64,000 nucleotides of DNA from Cladorhizidae sp. MBARI D1340-BT2 (GCA_028752905.1 JAQNBH010000003.1:3776204-3840203); one strand, 5' to 3'; shown: positions 1-11,905, counted from the stretch's first letter. Numbers and translations: made by a program. Notes: a model not told the origin generated them from the letters alone.

Positions 1-909
1 TCTTTGGGAGAGTAACCATTCCCCTCGAAAATCAGTTGGGTTGAGCGCTTGTTGTGTGTAGAGGCTTGCCTTATGATGTTGGTGCGTTAATTCTAAATGT
101 CGGACATGGAGCTGATGTGTGAAAAGGCAAAGAGATTGAACAAGTTTAGCAAACTAAAAATGTGTTGAGGTTGCTAAAACTATGTCCAGCTAACACTATG
201 CAGGAGTGAAGTCTTATTTTGTACAGGCAGCTCATCATTTTTACTGAAGTTCCTCGGGGTCACCGAACGATTCCAAGTGGTCCACTTTGTCGGCCAAGTT
301 AGCGAACAGATCCTTATTGCTATTGCTCTCCCTCCCCTCGTCTTAACTTGGCCTCTGAATAGGAGACAATCCTGAGAGCCGCCAATGCTGTCCGAGATGC
401 CACAAGTGAGAAAGGAACTCTCGATCAGGTCTCCTGAAATAGAATCCCAGGATGCTTCAGGTTACCGTGGGGTGTCCTATTGCTAGAAGTCCTTGGCTAT
501 TCCATTCATCACCCAGTGATGTGCAGTCACCTGGAGAAACACAACATTGGAGGACATGAATCCTTTTTGTAAGCTGAGATGAATGCAAGGTCTGTGTCTT
601 GCTCTTCATTGGCAATAACTTGAGAGCCTTCACACTTGTGGGGGACAATAGTTATCTACGACAAGTAGTCGGCCACTGGCACTCTGGGCCTCTTCCCCCA
701 CACAATGCAAAGCCAGCTGTGCAGTTTAGCATGAGTCATCCAACCAGTGACTGTGGTTGTGACAATCAGAACATGGTCAGGGCATCGGAGCATTGTGTTA
801 ATGCATGTACATATGACATGGTTCACTGCAGCTCTTGTATGATTGCAGACATCATCCAACTCCCGGTGGTGGATGTTTCCTGACAACACAATGGAGAACT
901 TGGCAGATT
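1..909. other. Unassigned sequence at window start
   Basis: No recognisable gene or mobile element. Open frames are short, overlap on both strands and show no domain signature. One weak candidate exon inside this stretch is listed separately. Confidence 0.5.
363..428 (+). CDS. Weak candidate internal exon
   Basis: A 66-base stretch follows a pyrimidine-rich tract ending in AG (about 325-362) and stays open in one frame for 22 codons, reading ETILRAANAVRDATSEKG and onward. It precedes a GT at 429, but that donor (GTCTCC) is poor and the frame stops two codons later. The peptide looks helical and coding-like, yet I recognise no family and see no partner exon. It may be chance. Confidence 0.18.
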
Positions 910-1320
910 AGGAAGAGAAGCAACTCAATATCAGCTTACATGCTCACCAGGAAGAGAAGCAACTCAATATCAGCTTACATGCTCACCAGGAACTCAATAT
1001 CAGCTTACATGCTCACCAGGAAGAGAAGCAACTCAGTATCAGCTTACATGCTCACCAGGAAGAGAAGCAACTCAATATCAGCTTACATGCTCACCAGGAA
1101 GAGAAGCAACTCAATATCAGCTTACATGCTCACCAGCAACTCTGTATCAGCCTACAGGTTCACTGATACTGAGTTGCTTCCTTTCCTAGTGAGTCTGTAG
1201 ACTGATACTGAATTACTTCCCTTCCTGGTAAGCCTGCAGACTGATAACTGAATTATTTGCCTGTAGACCGATTCTGAATTGCTTCTCTTCCTATAACTGA
1301 TACAGAGTTGTTGTTCTTTT
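910..1320. repeat. 39-bp minisatellite, direct units followed by inverted units
   Basis: Units of 39 bp (one shortened to 30 bp) run in direct orientation from 910 to about 1163. From about 1163 to 1315 the same unit continues in reverse complement and more diverged: GAGTTGCTTCTCTTCCT is the complement of AGGAAGAGAAGCAACTC. Because 39 and 30 are multiples of three, the direct half gives an open frame repeating RKRSNSISAYMLT. I regard that frame as a by-product of the repeat. Confidence 0.9.
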
Positions 1321-1690
1321 GCTTGGATCCTCTGAACTGCCTAAACATATTCTCATTGATGGGGGGTGCCAAATCGTACAATCCGTACTATATATTATCC
1401 GGGCAGCTGCCTGGTAGAGAGAGAGCCGGTTTGTGGGGTATCTGGATAAGGAAGGGTTCCTTCCAATCCCCATAAAAGTTGGTCAAAGTTTGTATTATTC
1501 AACATTGTATTTCAAATCCAGCAAAATCTTGCTTTGCATTCACACTGTGTCACAGATCTAACCCTCTAGAATTTGTCATGTGATTTAATTTCGAATTCTC
1601 AAAAAAATAATTGTTGTTTCAGTTAGTAAAACAATGAGATTAACACCCCATAAATTTATTTTGCATCAACGTCCAATTTCACGGGCTCGA
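1321..1690. other. Nothing recognised
   Basis: Ordinary AT-rich sequence between two minisatellites, with no supported gene. Confidence 0.5.
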
Positions 1691-1866
1691 GAGGTTTGAA
1701 TGGAGCTATTGTGTTCGTGGCCAGCTACACTAGGCTTCCTCATGAAGGATGGAGAGGTTTGAATGGAGCTATTGTGCTCGTGGCCAGCTACAGTAGGCTT
1801 TCTCATGAAGGATGGAGAGGTTTGAATGGAGCTATTGTGCTCATGGCCAGCTACACTAGGCTTCAA
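1691..1866. repeat. 63-bp minisatellite, about 2.8 copies
   Basis: Units begin with GAGGTTTGAATGGAGCTATT at 1691, 1754 and 1817, an exact 63-bp period. The period is a multiple of three, so both strands show repetitive open frames. I do not treat these as genes. Confidence 0.9.
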
Positions 1867-1971
1867 CATCATACAAGCTGAGGAGAGGAAGATGCTGCAT
1901 GGCAATACTTCTTGATCTTTTCTTTCGGTGCTCCTCACAACAAGCTACTACAACAGCCTGTGAGAGAAGCA

Positions 1972-4097
1972 ATGATCAGGGTTTCATACAGGGGGGGACA
2001 TCCCAAGGATTTTCAAAAATTATGATGTCATAGTGCAACATTGACATTTTGCTAACATTATAGTAATTTAGAAAAAAGAATTTTATAAAGCAATACGACG
2101 ATTTTTCTTCAATATGTCCAAAATTGCACTAAAATCTACTGAAGTCAGTTCAGGCCCTTCAATTGCGATTCGCATGAGGATGTCACTTAGTCTATTTCGA
2201 AGACGTGTCTTCACAATCTTCATCCGACTAAAAGAACGTTTGACAGTAGAAGAGTTAGCAAAATATCCAGTAACTTGAAAATCTCTGGGAAGATCTCTTT
2301 GTATGCTCCTGAAAGCTCCATCTCTGTCTTCATATCCTGTAGAGTGGGTGGTTTACTTAGTTTCTTTTTCTCCATCATTTTCTTCTTCTCTTGTGCCAAG
2401 ACTCTCTTAAAAACTCTACACTCAGCAAAGATTTCTTCTCCATCCACGAGAGGTGGAGAAGTGAAGGTTTCACCATCAAACTCTACAGTTGCTTCTTTCC
2501 CATAGAAGTTAACTAGAGTTTGCAGTTGTGGATTGCCATACTCATGAAGAGCAGTATCTTCTGTTGGCATCGAAGCAGGGTCAAAGATCGATGAGGAGAC
2601 AAGTAGCTCCACAGCACCATCAGTAAAACGGCCATTTATATTGGAAACAAGTTTGTCAATATATGGAATAGCTGTTGAATTGCGGTACTTACTCATTGAT
2701 GTGGCAGCTGCACTGCCAGTTCTAGTTTAACTCCTCCTGCATGTGATGAAATGTTCACTAGCAAGCATGTCAACAGTTGTTTCCACCAGAGAACATCACC
2801 TCATTCTTGAGGCATTTCAGATCTGAAACGATGCTCTCAAGGATGATTGGCAACTTGCTGAAATCAGTTGCCTTGCTTTATGCAAAGCAATTTAGCTTAG
2901 CAAGAAGATCAAGCACGGATGATAGCAGAATGATAGTGGCCACTCCACTACAAGAGCCAACACCAACGCTATGCCATATGCTTCTGCGTCACCACAATCT
3001 TCATAGAGCGTGTGCAAAGTAGTTATCAGAGCAGGAAGCTCCTTGTAAATGGCTCGCACACATCTCTCATGAGATAGCCATCTTGTTTGGCTTGGTTTGA
3101 CTACTTTCAGCTCTGGAAAATTTAGGACTGACTGCACATTTTTCAGAGCTTCTGCTTTTTTGGGGAAATAATAAAACAATTTCCACAAGCTGGCCATTGT
3201 GCCAAACATCTTTTTCACGGTAGCAACAGACTCGGTTGCTTGCATGGAAGCAAGCTGCAACCTGTGGCAGGAGCAGTGGATGTAGAGAGCATGGGCTGCA
3301 TGCACCCTCATCCTTCTTTGCACTCCACTTCTGCAACCAGAGAATGTTGCAGCACCGTCATACCCTTGTCCAACAAGTTTAGAGTAATCAAGATTCTTCT
3401 CACTGATGAAGGAAGTTAGAGCATGTGTAATTTCTTCAGCATCAGTGGATTTGAGATGAAGAATCGTCAAAAAGTGTTCTCCTAGGTGACCATCCACAAG
3501 CCACCGGAAACAAATCGATAGCTCCTCCTGTGTGGAAATGTCTTGACTCTCATCTGCTAGAATGGAGAAGAATGGGCTGGATTTCAGGCTTTCTATCAGC
3601 TTTCTGTCAAGCCATGTGTCAATGGATTCAATCAGTGACGTAGTGCTGAACTTGGAGGTGTACTGGGCATTAGATGGGTCTTCATTGATATGTTGCTCAA
3701 GTAATTTATCCCCATTGGCAACTAGGAGCTGGATCAAATGTGCATATGAGGAATTCTATTCTTGACCAGAAAGTAGACTGCTCTAAACAGATTGAGTAAC
3801 ACACACCGATTTCTCTGTCTACGCTCAGCAGCCTCTTGTGCAACAGCTGAACACTGGAGCTCAAGTACAGACTTCCCACTCTCTACTTGCTGTGCCATGG
3901 CACCAACAGCTGCAGCATCTCTGTGCCATTGGGAGTCTGCATGCTTCTTCAGTACTTCACTAGCATGGTTCCAGTCAATCAGTGCCCAACTACATAGTAT
4001 AGCGTGCTAAAAGTGGGCGATGCTAAGCTGGATACTTTTCTTACCCCCCCCCCCCCCTTCCCCCCCAACCCAAAATCCTGTATGAAACCCTGATGAT
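1972..4097 (-). mobile_element. hAT-type DNA transposon, copy 1 (internally deleted)
   Basis: The element spans 1977-4092. It starts CAGGGTTTCATACAG and ends with the exact reverse complement. Both ends are flanked by the 5-bp direct repeat ATGAT (1972-1976 and 4093-4097), read as the target-site duplication. The same ends bound copy 2 at 35252-39782. Copy 1 lacks the 5' third of the transposase: sequence matching copy 2 up to about 37300 jumps near 3975 to sequence matching copy 2 from about 39690. A long C tract lies just inside the right end. hAT elements usually make 8-bp duplications, so the 5-bp one is notable. Confidence 0.85.
2095..3976 (-). pseudogene. hAT transposase remnant (DUF4371/ZMYM1-like), copy 1
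   Basis: The minus strand carries broken pieces of a hAT-superfamily transposase. The largest piece (2892-3737, 281 codons) contains FSILADESQDIS and GQGYDGAATFSG, the conserved Asp-containing blocks of the RNase H-like domain, followed by HCSCHRLQLA and TRWLSHERCVRAI. The piece at 2220-2696 continues toward the C-terminus in another frame, and the dimerisation region is cut short near 2100-2220. Compared with copy 2, the N-terminal zinc finger and start codon are deleted. Frameshifts and the deletion make it non-functional. Its duplicate at 35.4-37.7 kb is the better reference. Confidence 0.85.
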
Positions 4098-5604
4098 GGT
4101 GAGAGCACTCCTGTTTTATGGTATTTGTTTCTTATTCAAGGTTGATAATACTTCTGATGGGCCGTGGGAAGCTCTGACAGCGACAGCTTGGGAAGAACCT
4201 GGAAGGAAGCTTGACGATCATGAACCATATGAAGTAGGCGAACCTATGATGACCTATAATTAGAGCGAACTAGCTTTACTGATCTGGCCTGGTGGCTTGA
4301 GAGGCTAATGACTTCAGTTATTGTGGCGGTTGCTGAATTCCATGAAGGCATGGCAGCTCAGTGACAATAGGCCCTAATGGAGGAAACTTCTCTCAGCATG
4401 TAGGTTGTACAGCTGATGTGCATTGAGCTTAGTTGGTATTGGTAGTCATTACTTTACACAAGGGTAAAGATAACTCTAACATGATTCCCTTTTAGGTCGT
4501 TTAATTCCTGGTTTTCTTTTGTTTTGCTTTGTTTTGTTTTTCCAATACAGGACATATTCTAAAGTGTATTCTTTAATATAACAATGAAAAGAAGGCCAAT
4601 GTTTGTGCGTGGCCGACTTCTTATGGACATGTACTATAGATGGATGCACATGTAGTAGCCGCTTAGAGGAGGGAAACCCAACCAGTGGTAATCCAATCAA
4701 GGATTGGTTTGGATCACTAAATAATTAAAAAATAAATTTTAGGAAAGCCAAAAATTACCTTTTTCTTCCTTTCCTCCTTTAAAAAAATTCTTTCTGAAGT
4801 TGGGGGAGAACTACAGTTGATACCGCATATTTTCTGTATGCCATGTGTATGGACTTTAAAGGAGCTATTGCATAGTGCATGCACTATGAAAACTAAATCA
4901 AATGACCTCTCTCTGATCTGGTCATTGTACAGTTCAGCGGTGAATGTGTTCTCTGTGATTCTTGGTTGGTTCCATTGGCTTCTCCTTAGACTTCTAGCAA
5001 AATTGGTCACTTGCAGCTATATACTTATCACCATGAGCTTTCATCTCTGCACCAACAGAAATCTATACTCCACCCTCACCAGCACGGTGGTCTTCTTAAA
5101 ATCTAGGGTTTAGAGTTTGTGTAATTATTAATTATTACCTGTGAATATCATTACTGTACTAGATACCTATTTATGTGGGAAGACTTAATTAACATACCTC
5201 TTCCTGGCCTAGCAGTCATTTGAGAAGGGGGGGGTTAAAACTATGCTATCTATTTATCTTCCATAGTGATAGGACCAGGATCACTTTGGCCATGTTTGAT
5301 GTTGGCATGCTGTCTGATTGGTCAGCTTTGAAAAATATCATTATGGTTGATCCCAAATTAACATAACTTACTGGAACTTAGGTTGCTGGATGTTTAGAAA
5401 ATCTTGTTGAAATAATTTGTTCTCTCCTTCTGCTCAATTCCCCCCCCTTGAAAGGTTCACAAATAGTTCTAGCATCTGGTACTGTAACTGAAACTAAATT
5501 TCATGACTGTTGATGTCACGTCCTTTTCTCTGTACATGTTTTTCTTGTTGCTACTTTTGTTGTAAAGAAAGAATGTCTATTACAACATGATATATATGTA
5601 TATT
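4098..5604. other. Intergenic; includes a dispersed repeat at about 4795-5105
   Basis: No gene is supported. About 4900-5105 is recognisably related to 45680-45845: both carry AGCAAAATTGGTSACTTG followed by a CACCATRAGCTTYCATCTCTG block and a CACCAGC-rich stretch. It is probably an old interspersed repeat. The 3' part of the interval is likely upstream or intronic sequence of the glycosyltransferase gene. Confidence 0.5.
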
Positions 5605-5633
5605 CTCCCCCTCCCCTCTTTTCTTGTAGGACA
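5605..5633 (+). promoter_or_regulatory. Probable 3' splice site just upstream of the glycosyltransferase start codon
   Basis: A strong pyrimidine tract ends in TCTTTTCTTGTAG at 5629, four bases before the ATG at 5634. This suggests a 5'-UTR intron with the whole coding region in the next exon. The upstream non-coding exon was not identified. Confidence 0.55.
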
Positions 5634-7322
5634 ATGGGGAAAGGTAAGTTCGGATATGGCCATAATCTAGCCAGGGCAAGGTTTCTGCATTTCTTGGATT
5701 ATGGTATCAGTTTGGCCCTGGTGGTAAAAATCCGTCTAAGAAGAAGGTGGAACAATGAAGTCATTGCCAAGTGCTGTGTAGGAGTCATCATCTGCCTGCT
5801 GTTATACACTTACCAAGATGATCTATTGGGCAAGGTCGAGACTAATCCTTGGGTTCAACATTCCAACAACAAGTTTAGCTACAACATTTGCACTGTGTCG
5901 TCGGTCAAGGAAAGACGCCGACATTTCATTTCTGAATTAGAATTGAGTAAAGGAAAGCTGCCTCCTTCTCATCTAGTGCGCCCTATTCCTGAAGAACTGA
6001 GAAAGCGGAACCAATGTTACCTACCAAAGGTTGGGTTTACTTCCTGGAAGAGCGGTCTAGTAACAGAGCTTGTGCCAGGAAGGATACCTAAAATGTGTGA
6101 TAAGGTGTTCAAAGGGAAAGCTTTAAACACTAAAGAAACAAAATGGATAGATGAATCTAATCATTTGTGGAAGACTGGTAAAAATGTTTCTGGTTTGGTT
6201 TCAATGACGTCGAATTGTGATTGGGTTAAAAGCATTTTCAAGGACAATTTTTTTGTGTCGGATAGAGAGAAAAAATTTCCCATAGCATATGCCATCAATA
6301 TTGACAAGCACCCGTATCAGGTATTGCGATTCTTAAAAGTGATATATCGTCCTCACAATTTATACTGTCTCCATTTCGACCTGAAGTCGAGTCACACCTT
6401 CAAGCACATCATCTTCAACCTTGCTTCGTGTCTCGACAACGTCATCATTCCTCGCAAAATAGAAGATGTCTATAGGGGTTGGTATACATTACTAGAAGCT
6501 CATGCGAGCTGCTTCTCCGACCTGCTGTTAGCTCGAGACAAATACCCCTGGAAGTATGTCATCACTCTCTGTGGCAAAGAACTACCTTTGCGTACAAATG
6601 CTGAGGTAGTGTCTCTTCTAGAACCTCTCGATGGAATGTCATCTGTCAAGATATTAGAACAAAACAAAGAATTCAAACGTAGATATTACTTCAAGTGGTC
6701 CTTGAGCACGGTGACCGGCTGGATAACGATGCGGGATGAACACATGTCCGCTGTACCATACGACATGAAGATGTACAAGAGCTGGGCCTACATTGCTCTG
6801 AGTCATACTTATGTTGAGTATTACCTCTGCAGCGAAGAAGGCATTACAATAAGGAAATACTTGAGTGATGCCTACATCCCTGAGGAGATTATCTACCCTG
6901 TTGTGTTCATGAAGCCTGGTGTTCCTGGAGGTTACAGACCAGAATACAGAAACAAGATCTTTTTGGTGATGTCCTGTATATGGATGCCCGGAACCAACTT
7001 ACTGGAATACATTCGAAATCTCTACCAACAAATGATGAGACAACCAAAAACATCGCAATACTGCTTCGGAAAGTTAATCCACGGCATATGCATTGTTGCT
7101 GCGCAAGATCTAGCCAAGCTTTCGTACAAGCCTGGCCTGAGTGGTGATATTAGCACAGGCAGCTTCGATGGCCCTGAGGGAAATTACGATGGCCCCGACA
7201 GAGGACCTATCTTCCACAACAAGTACATCATGGATCATGACACAGTAGTAATGGATTGTATGGAGCAGGAGCTCGTCAGGAGAAACAAATTGGAATACAT
7301 ACAGCAGTGTGGGAGATTGTAG
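5634..7322 (+). CDS. Core-2/I-branching beta-1,6-N-acetylglucosaminyltransferase-like protein (GT14)
   Basis: The 562-residue single-exon protein has the layout of a type II Golgi glycosyltransferase. It has a basic cytoplasmic tail, one membrane segment at about residues 43-60, a stem, and a GT14 catalytic domain at about 214-490. Family landmarks are FPIAYAINIDKHPYQVLRFL (215 onward), YCLHFDLKS, FNLASCLDNVIIPRK (261 onward), WKYVITLCGKELPLRTN (306-322) and YIPEEIIYPVVFMKPGVPG, where one of Glu417/418 matches the catalytic-base Glu known in C2GnT. The C-terminal GICIVAAQDL corresponds to the family's usual GAGDL block but is altered. By family, it would add branching GlcNAc from UDP-GlcNAc to O- or N-linked glycans. 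At 562 residues it exceeds vertebrate GCNT1 (about 430), with extra N-terminal stem and a Gly/Asp-rich C-terminal part. A xylosyltransferase-like member is a less likely alternative. The frame is intact and probably functional, but exact specificity cannot be told. Confidence 0.85.
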   Translation: MGKGKFGYGHNLARARFLHFLDYGISLALVVKIRLRRRWNNEVIAKCCVGVIICLLLYTYQDDLLGKVETNPWVQHSNNKFSYNICTVSSVKERRRHFISELELSKGKLPPSHLVRPIPEELRKRNQCYLPKVGFTSWKSGLVTELVPGRIPKMCDKVFKGKALNTKETKWIDESNHLWKTGKNVSGLVSMTSNCDWVKSIFKDNFFVSDREKKFPIAYAINIDKHPYQVLRFLKVIYRPHNLYCLHFDLKSSHTFKHIIFNLASCLDNVIIPRKIEDVYRGWYTLLEAHASCFSDLLLARDKYPWKYVITLCGKELPLRTNAEVVSLLEPLDGMSSVKILEQNKEFKRRYYFKWSLSTVTGWITMRDEHMSAVPYDMKMYKSWAYIALSHTYVEYYLCSEEGITIRKYLSDAYIPEEIIYPVVFMKPGVPGGYRPEYRNKIFLVMSCIWMPGTNLLEYIRNLYQQMMRQPKTSQYCFGKLIHGICIVAAQDLAKLSYKPGLSGDISTGSFDGPEGNYDGPDRGPIFHNKYIMDHDTVVMDCMEQELVRRNKLEYIQQCGRL

Positions 7323-8826
7323 CATTTTTAAATTGTAGGTCGTGTCAATGTTTTTACCATTATATTGTCAATTTTTTAACAGAGTGTGTATATATTATAT
7401 ATTTATGCTGCACATGCTGGGGGTCTATATTAGCCTACTCTTGTACCTGCTAGTTTCTGAACCTTCGTCAAACCTATATACTTTTTTTAACTTTTTTTAC
7501 TTATTCTTGGCCTGGGATTGTTGTCTGAGATATATATATAGGTGAGCTATCCAGAAGTTTTAAAATCATGAAATGCATTCAAGTATATATATACTGCTTG
7601 AGTGTGGTGAAGTATACAGACTATATAGTGTGAGTGAAGAACAGCCACAACATGGAGTAGCAATGCTGTGAGCAGATAGTCTTACTGTGACGTGCATGAA
7701 TGTATGTTATTGACTGGTGTAGATGTTAATCTGTTTTAGGGTCCTGTATTTGATGAAGCACTTGCCTACCCACACATCTATTGTAGTCTGCTCCATGATA
7801 CTTGTGCATTAGGGGTATGGTTATCTCTAGGTGCTGATGAGGCATATTTCATGTCCATCTCAAATTGGCATGGGGAACACTTCAGATAGGGTACTTAAAA
7901 ATGCATTTGAAGTACTTGCAAAGCATACTTGATGCCATTAGTTTCATTACCTGAAAGACGACCGTTCTTGCCTATCTCCATGGCCTGAAGAGAGAATTAA
8001 TTTCCACTTTGGTTGTTGGTAGTTTTTGTTTTGGGGGGCACACCCATGTTAGCTACTGGTGACTCCACGCATCATTGCAGAATGAAAATAAAGAGAGCAA
8101 TTGATGGAAAATGAAAAGAAACACATGTAGGACCGAAATTTAGTATAGAGCAAAAAGAAATACAGTAATAATAATAGAGGGAATGATCTGAGTTGAAACT
8201 AACTGTAGTGAGACTAAAGAAATGAGTGGAATAATTATTCTGTTGAGCCTTGGGATGGGTAGCTATATGAGTACATACAAACACAATGTCTACTGAAGAA
8301 AAGCATAATTTATTACAACAAAATAATAATTACAAAAGTGAGTTTGTTTGCTATTTGGATGAAAGGTGCCAAAGCATAAAGGCATGGGACCCTAGGTGCC
8401 AAACATCAAGTACTTCCTCTTCTCCCACCACTTGAGCACATTTCCCATAACAATTCTGCCCAACATCTCTTCACCGCGGCTATATATATACTTAACCAAC
8501 ATTAGGCCTGCTCTCCCTTCATTGTCCTTTCTAACATGTACTCCACAGGTCCAATAATCTTCCTCGGTCACCAGCAAACTCTCTACAACAAGGAATGCAC
8601 AATATCTTCCACAACACCTTCATCACATAGCTCACATCTCAACCTGATGCATACCACACCTCACCTTGTTTTATTACTTAACTTTTTGCGGTCTCTGTGG
8701 ATGTCTATCTTTCCCACTTAGCCATTGGACCTGAAAGCTCCTAGAAGAATGAGCATGAACAGGGACAAATGACAAACCATGAAGTATTTATCAAACTAAA
8801 AGAAGAGAATGACCATGGATATGACC
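7323..8826. other. 3' flank of the glycosyltransferase gene; no further gene
   Basis: AT-rich sequence with scattered TATATA runs. A canonical AATAAA lies at 8087-8092 and could serve as a distant polyadenylation signal. None is obvious closer to the stop codon. Short frames on both strands look random. Confidence 0.45.
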
Positions 8827-9062
8827 AGTGGTAGGCTCTGGCAAATTATTCCGGGAATAATTAGGTGTCCTTTAGTTTTGGGAGAATAATAGGCACAACT
8901 CCCAGGAATAATCATTGTGACACCTCCTTTGTTGGCAAAATACAATCTGGAGTGGTATATATCAAAGGGCACTAAGAGCCGTAAGAGGACAGTTCTAACC
9001 TCTAGTACACACTGTGTCATCAGGTAGCTAAAGCTGCATTAGCAAGTAAGTGCTACAGCCTA

Positions 9063-9567
9063 CAGGTAGGCCTTGACCAATTATTCTTTTTTTAACCTAT
9101 TATTCTTTTCTTATATTCACGTTATTATTCCTTTTTCACTACCTATTATTCTTTTTCTTTCGCCTATTATTCTTATTATGCTTGAAGAATATAAAACCGT
9201 TTCCATAACATGACAAAGTAAAGGTGTACAAAATATTAACTAACTATTATTGTTGTACTGTAACATCACAGATAATGGGTCTAGTGATGATTCTATGATG
9301 TGTATATGAGTTCGACAGAATGGAAAACTTCTGCCATAATAATTGTTAGCACATGTACCTAGTTCACTCTAAATAATGCTGTCATTGAAATCGCCTTAAT
9401 CGCAATGCAGTGTGGAGCAAACTCAAGAAATCAAGAGGAAAAAACAAGAGGAACAGCCAAAAAAAAATATAGGTAGCTACCTATTATTCTTTTTTTGGTC
9501 TGAACGTTAGCCTATTATTCTAGCATAATTTTCATTTCTTTTGGCTACCTTTGGTCAAGGCCTACCT
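9063..9567. mobile_element. Non-autonomous inverted-repeat element (MITE-like), about 0.5 kb
   Basis: The left end reads GGTAGGCCTTGACCAA and the right end TTGGTCAAGGCCTACC, exact complements. Both are flanked by TACA, a possible 4-bp target duplication. Just inside both ends is the repeated motif CCTATTATTCTTTTT. The interval has no coding capacity. A related end (GGTAGGCTCTGGCAAATTATT) sits nearby at about 8830, suggesting a second, degraded copy at 8827-9020. Confidence 0.7.
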
Positions 9568-10238
9568 ACAGGTCTATAGAGATTAGACTTTTTTGTTACA
9601 TTTTTGTTGTCTAAAGATGGTATTCCATCACTGACAGGCCAATATGATATATTTTTCAAACATACCCAGCTGACAAACTACATCTATTCAAGCCCAACCC
9701 ATGACCAAACCCCTAAACACGCCCACAATAATCATCGATAAAGGTATAAGAGGACCTTTGAAAAGCTTCACACAGGAAGAAAACCCTTATGATTCAAAAT
9801 GTTTTGCATGATATAAGTAAAATAGATATGCTTGAACACCTGCAGAACAAGTTTGGGGTTTTAACTCCCATTAGTTTGTAAATTTCAGCTTAAAGCGTTC
9901 CCAACGTATAATTGTGGCAAAATTTACCTCATTATTTGGCATTAAATGCTTATAACTTGGTAGGGAGGTAGAGAACGTGTATCCCGATATTCTTGCAAAA
10001 TTTGATCTCATATAAAAACTTGCTTTACGAGCTAAACTCTAATTATCTAGTCTTTAGATTTGTAGCACTTACACATCTCTATTTACAGGAAGTTTCGTTC
10101 AAAATTAACGCTCACAAAACTATTGACCACATGGTTTCAATGGATACCAGTAACTCAAGGGCTAGGGCTGGGGGTGTGGCTATGGCTTAGTGGTATATAG
10201 TAGTAGTAGCTGTATTCCTCAGAGTAACACTAGATCTA
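9568..10238. other. Nothing recognised
   Basis: AT-rich sequence between the inverted-repeat element and the hAT pseudogene. It may include the 5' flank of that element, but no terminal repeat was located. Confidence 0.4.
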
Positions 10239-11905
10239 GTGTTCCTGAACTGGCTGATGGTAACTCTAGCCAAGTGCTTCTGTCTGATCACAATGAAGAT
10301 GAAGCTCAATCAGAAGTTGTATCACTGCTGGACAGGCTCAAAGCTTCAGATCTGGCAAGAAAATGAAAAGTCCAGTCAAACCCTCCTGTGGGTATATATG
10401 AAGCGGAGTAAGAAAGGCAGGAATTCTGCATTTGCTCCAAAATCCATTACTCCATATAACCGTGTGAAGGAGCACCCTGGAGAGCCTCTAACTGTGACCA
10501 CTGGAACACTGTTTTGTTCAGCTTGCTTTCGGTCAAGTCACAAGTCATCAAGCTTCACATAAAATCTGTTAAGCATCAGAAGGGGAAAGAACGCTTGAAG
10601 ACTAATGAAAAGCAACAAATGGACATATCCAAAGCTCTCCAAGCATACAGCTCAAAACACCACCCAGTAGGTGAGAATTTGCCTGAAAGTACACGAATTT
10701 ATAGAGTAAAGGTAGTAACAGCTTTTTTGAAAGCTGGAGTTCCACTTTCGAAGGTTGACAGTTTCCGAGATATCTTCGAGGAGCATGCATTCTCTCTGTG
10801 TGATTCGTCCAAGTTAAGGCAGTTAATACCTTTCATTCTGGACAAAGAAGTACAGGATATCAAACGAGCAACCGAAGGAAAGTCGGTGGCTGTGATTTTC
10901 GATGGTATACGCACGTCTGTGAAGCAATGGTGGTTGTGCTGAGGTATGTGGATGACGACTGGCAAATTAAACAACAGGTTTACCGCCTAATGTTGGTTGC
11001 AAAATCGATGACAGGCGAGGAGGTTGCACGCCAACTCATCTTGGATGAGTCACGAAGCACTGGATAAGCTTGTTTTCCCACAGTCCGAAGGTGAGATTGG
11101 CTTGGAGGTCTAGGATGTATTTTTGCTCTCCTTCGTATTCCGCAACAAGATGGTGGAGTCGCTTTGAAGTGATTCATCAGATGCACAACAGATTTGGTGA
11201 TGTGTCTGAATTTTTGAGAGTGAATACAGAATTACCTGCTGCTATGACCAAGAAGATGGTTGATGTACTCAACAATCCTTCCCAGTGCCGAAAGCTGAAA
11301 ATGGAGTTAGCAATGACAGTCGATGGCATGGAGCCATTTGTCAAGGCCACATAATGCTCTTGAAGGTGACGGAGTGCTCTCCTTGGTGGCTTATGAGAGA
11401 ATCATCCAAATGTAACAGCAGTCGCTAAGTATCTAGCGAATGGGAACACTACCAATGAGCAAATGCTTCTAAACTATGCAAAAAAATTGCGTGAAACCTA
11501 CTTCAAAGAGAAGTTCGACAATGATCTATTCAAGATAGCAAGATACTTTTCCCCATCCTAAGTGTCAGAACTTAAGCCTACAAGCAGTGACCTAAGTTTG
11601 CTATCTGCCTTCCCATGTTTTGATTCTGAGGCCATCGAAGGAATGAAGTCTGAGTTGCATACTTGGCTACTGCAGAAGGTGTTTAGCACCACAGTTTAGC
11701 CCCTGTGAATGGTGGAAATACCACAGTGCAGACATACCAATGTGGGCAAGATCGTTCCGAAATATAGCCCTTATTCAACCATCCTCTGCAGCAGCAGAGA
11801 GGGTACTTTCACTTCTCCAAAGTTCATTCGGAAAACAGCAAGAACAGTCATTAGAAGACTACATTCAACTATCTGTAATGATGTTTTGGTGATTTTTCAC
11901 CTTGT
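10239..11905 (+). pseudogene. hAT-superfamily transposase pseudogene, second family
   Basis: Plus-strand fragments in changing frames follow transposase order. First comes a zinc-finger-like GTLFCSACF followed, after a frame change, by VIKLHIKSVKH (about 10485-10575). Next is a helical region with LPESTRIYRVKVVTAFLKAG (10680-10740), then SATRWWSRFEVIHQM (about 11140-11180), a block typical of hAT transposases. The C-terminal dimerisation signature is PSSAAAERVLSLLQSSF (about 11775-11830). In-frame stops (for example TAA at 11559-11561) and several frameshifts make it dead. It shares no obvious sequence with the hAT copies at 2-4 kb and 35-40 kb, so it is a different family. Terminal repeats were not found. 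Confidence 0.8.

Noticed and set aside
835..1200. Open frame of 121 codons with SNSISAYMLT repeats as a repeat protein
   Set aside because: The frame exists only because the 39-bp unit is a multiple of three. There is no start context, domain or flanking coding sequence.
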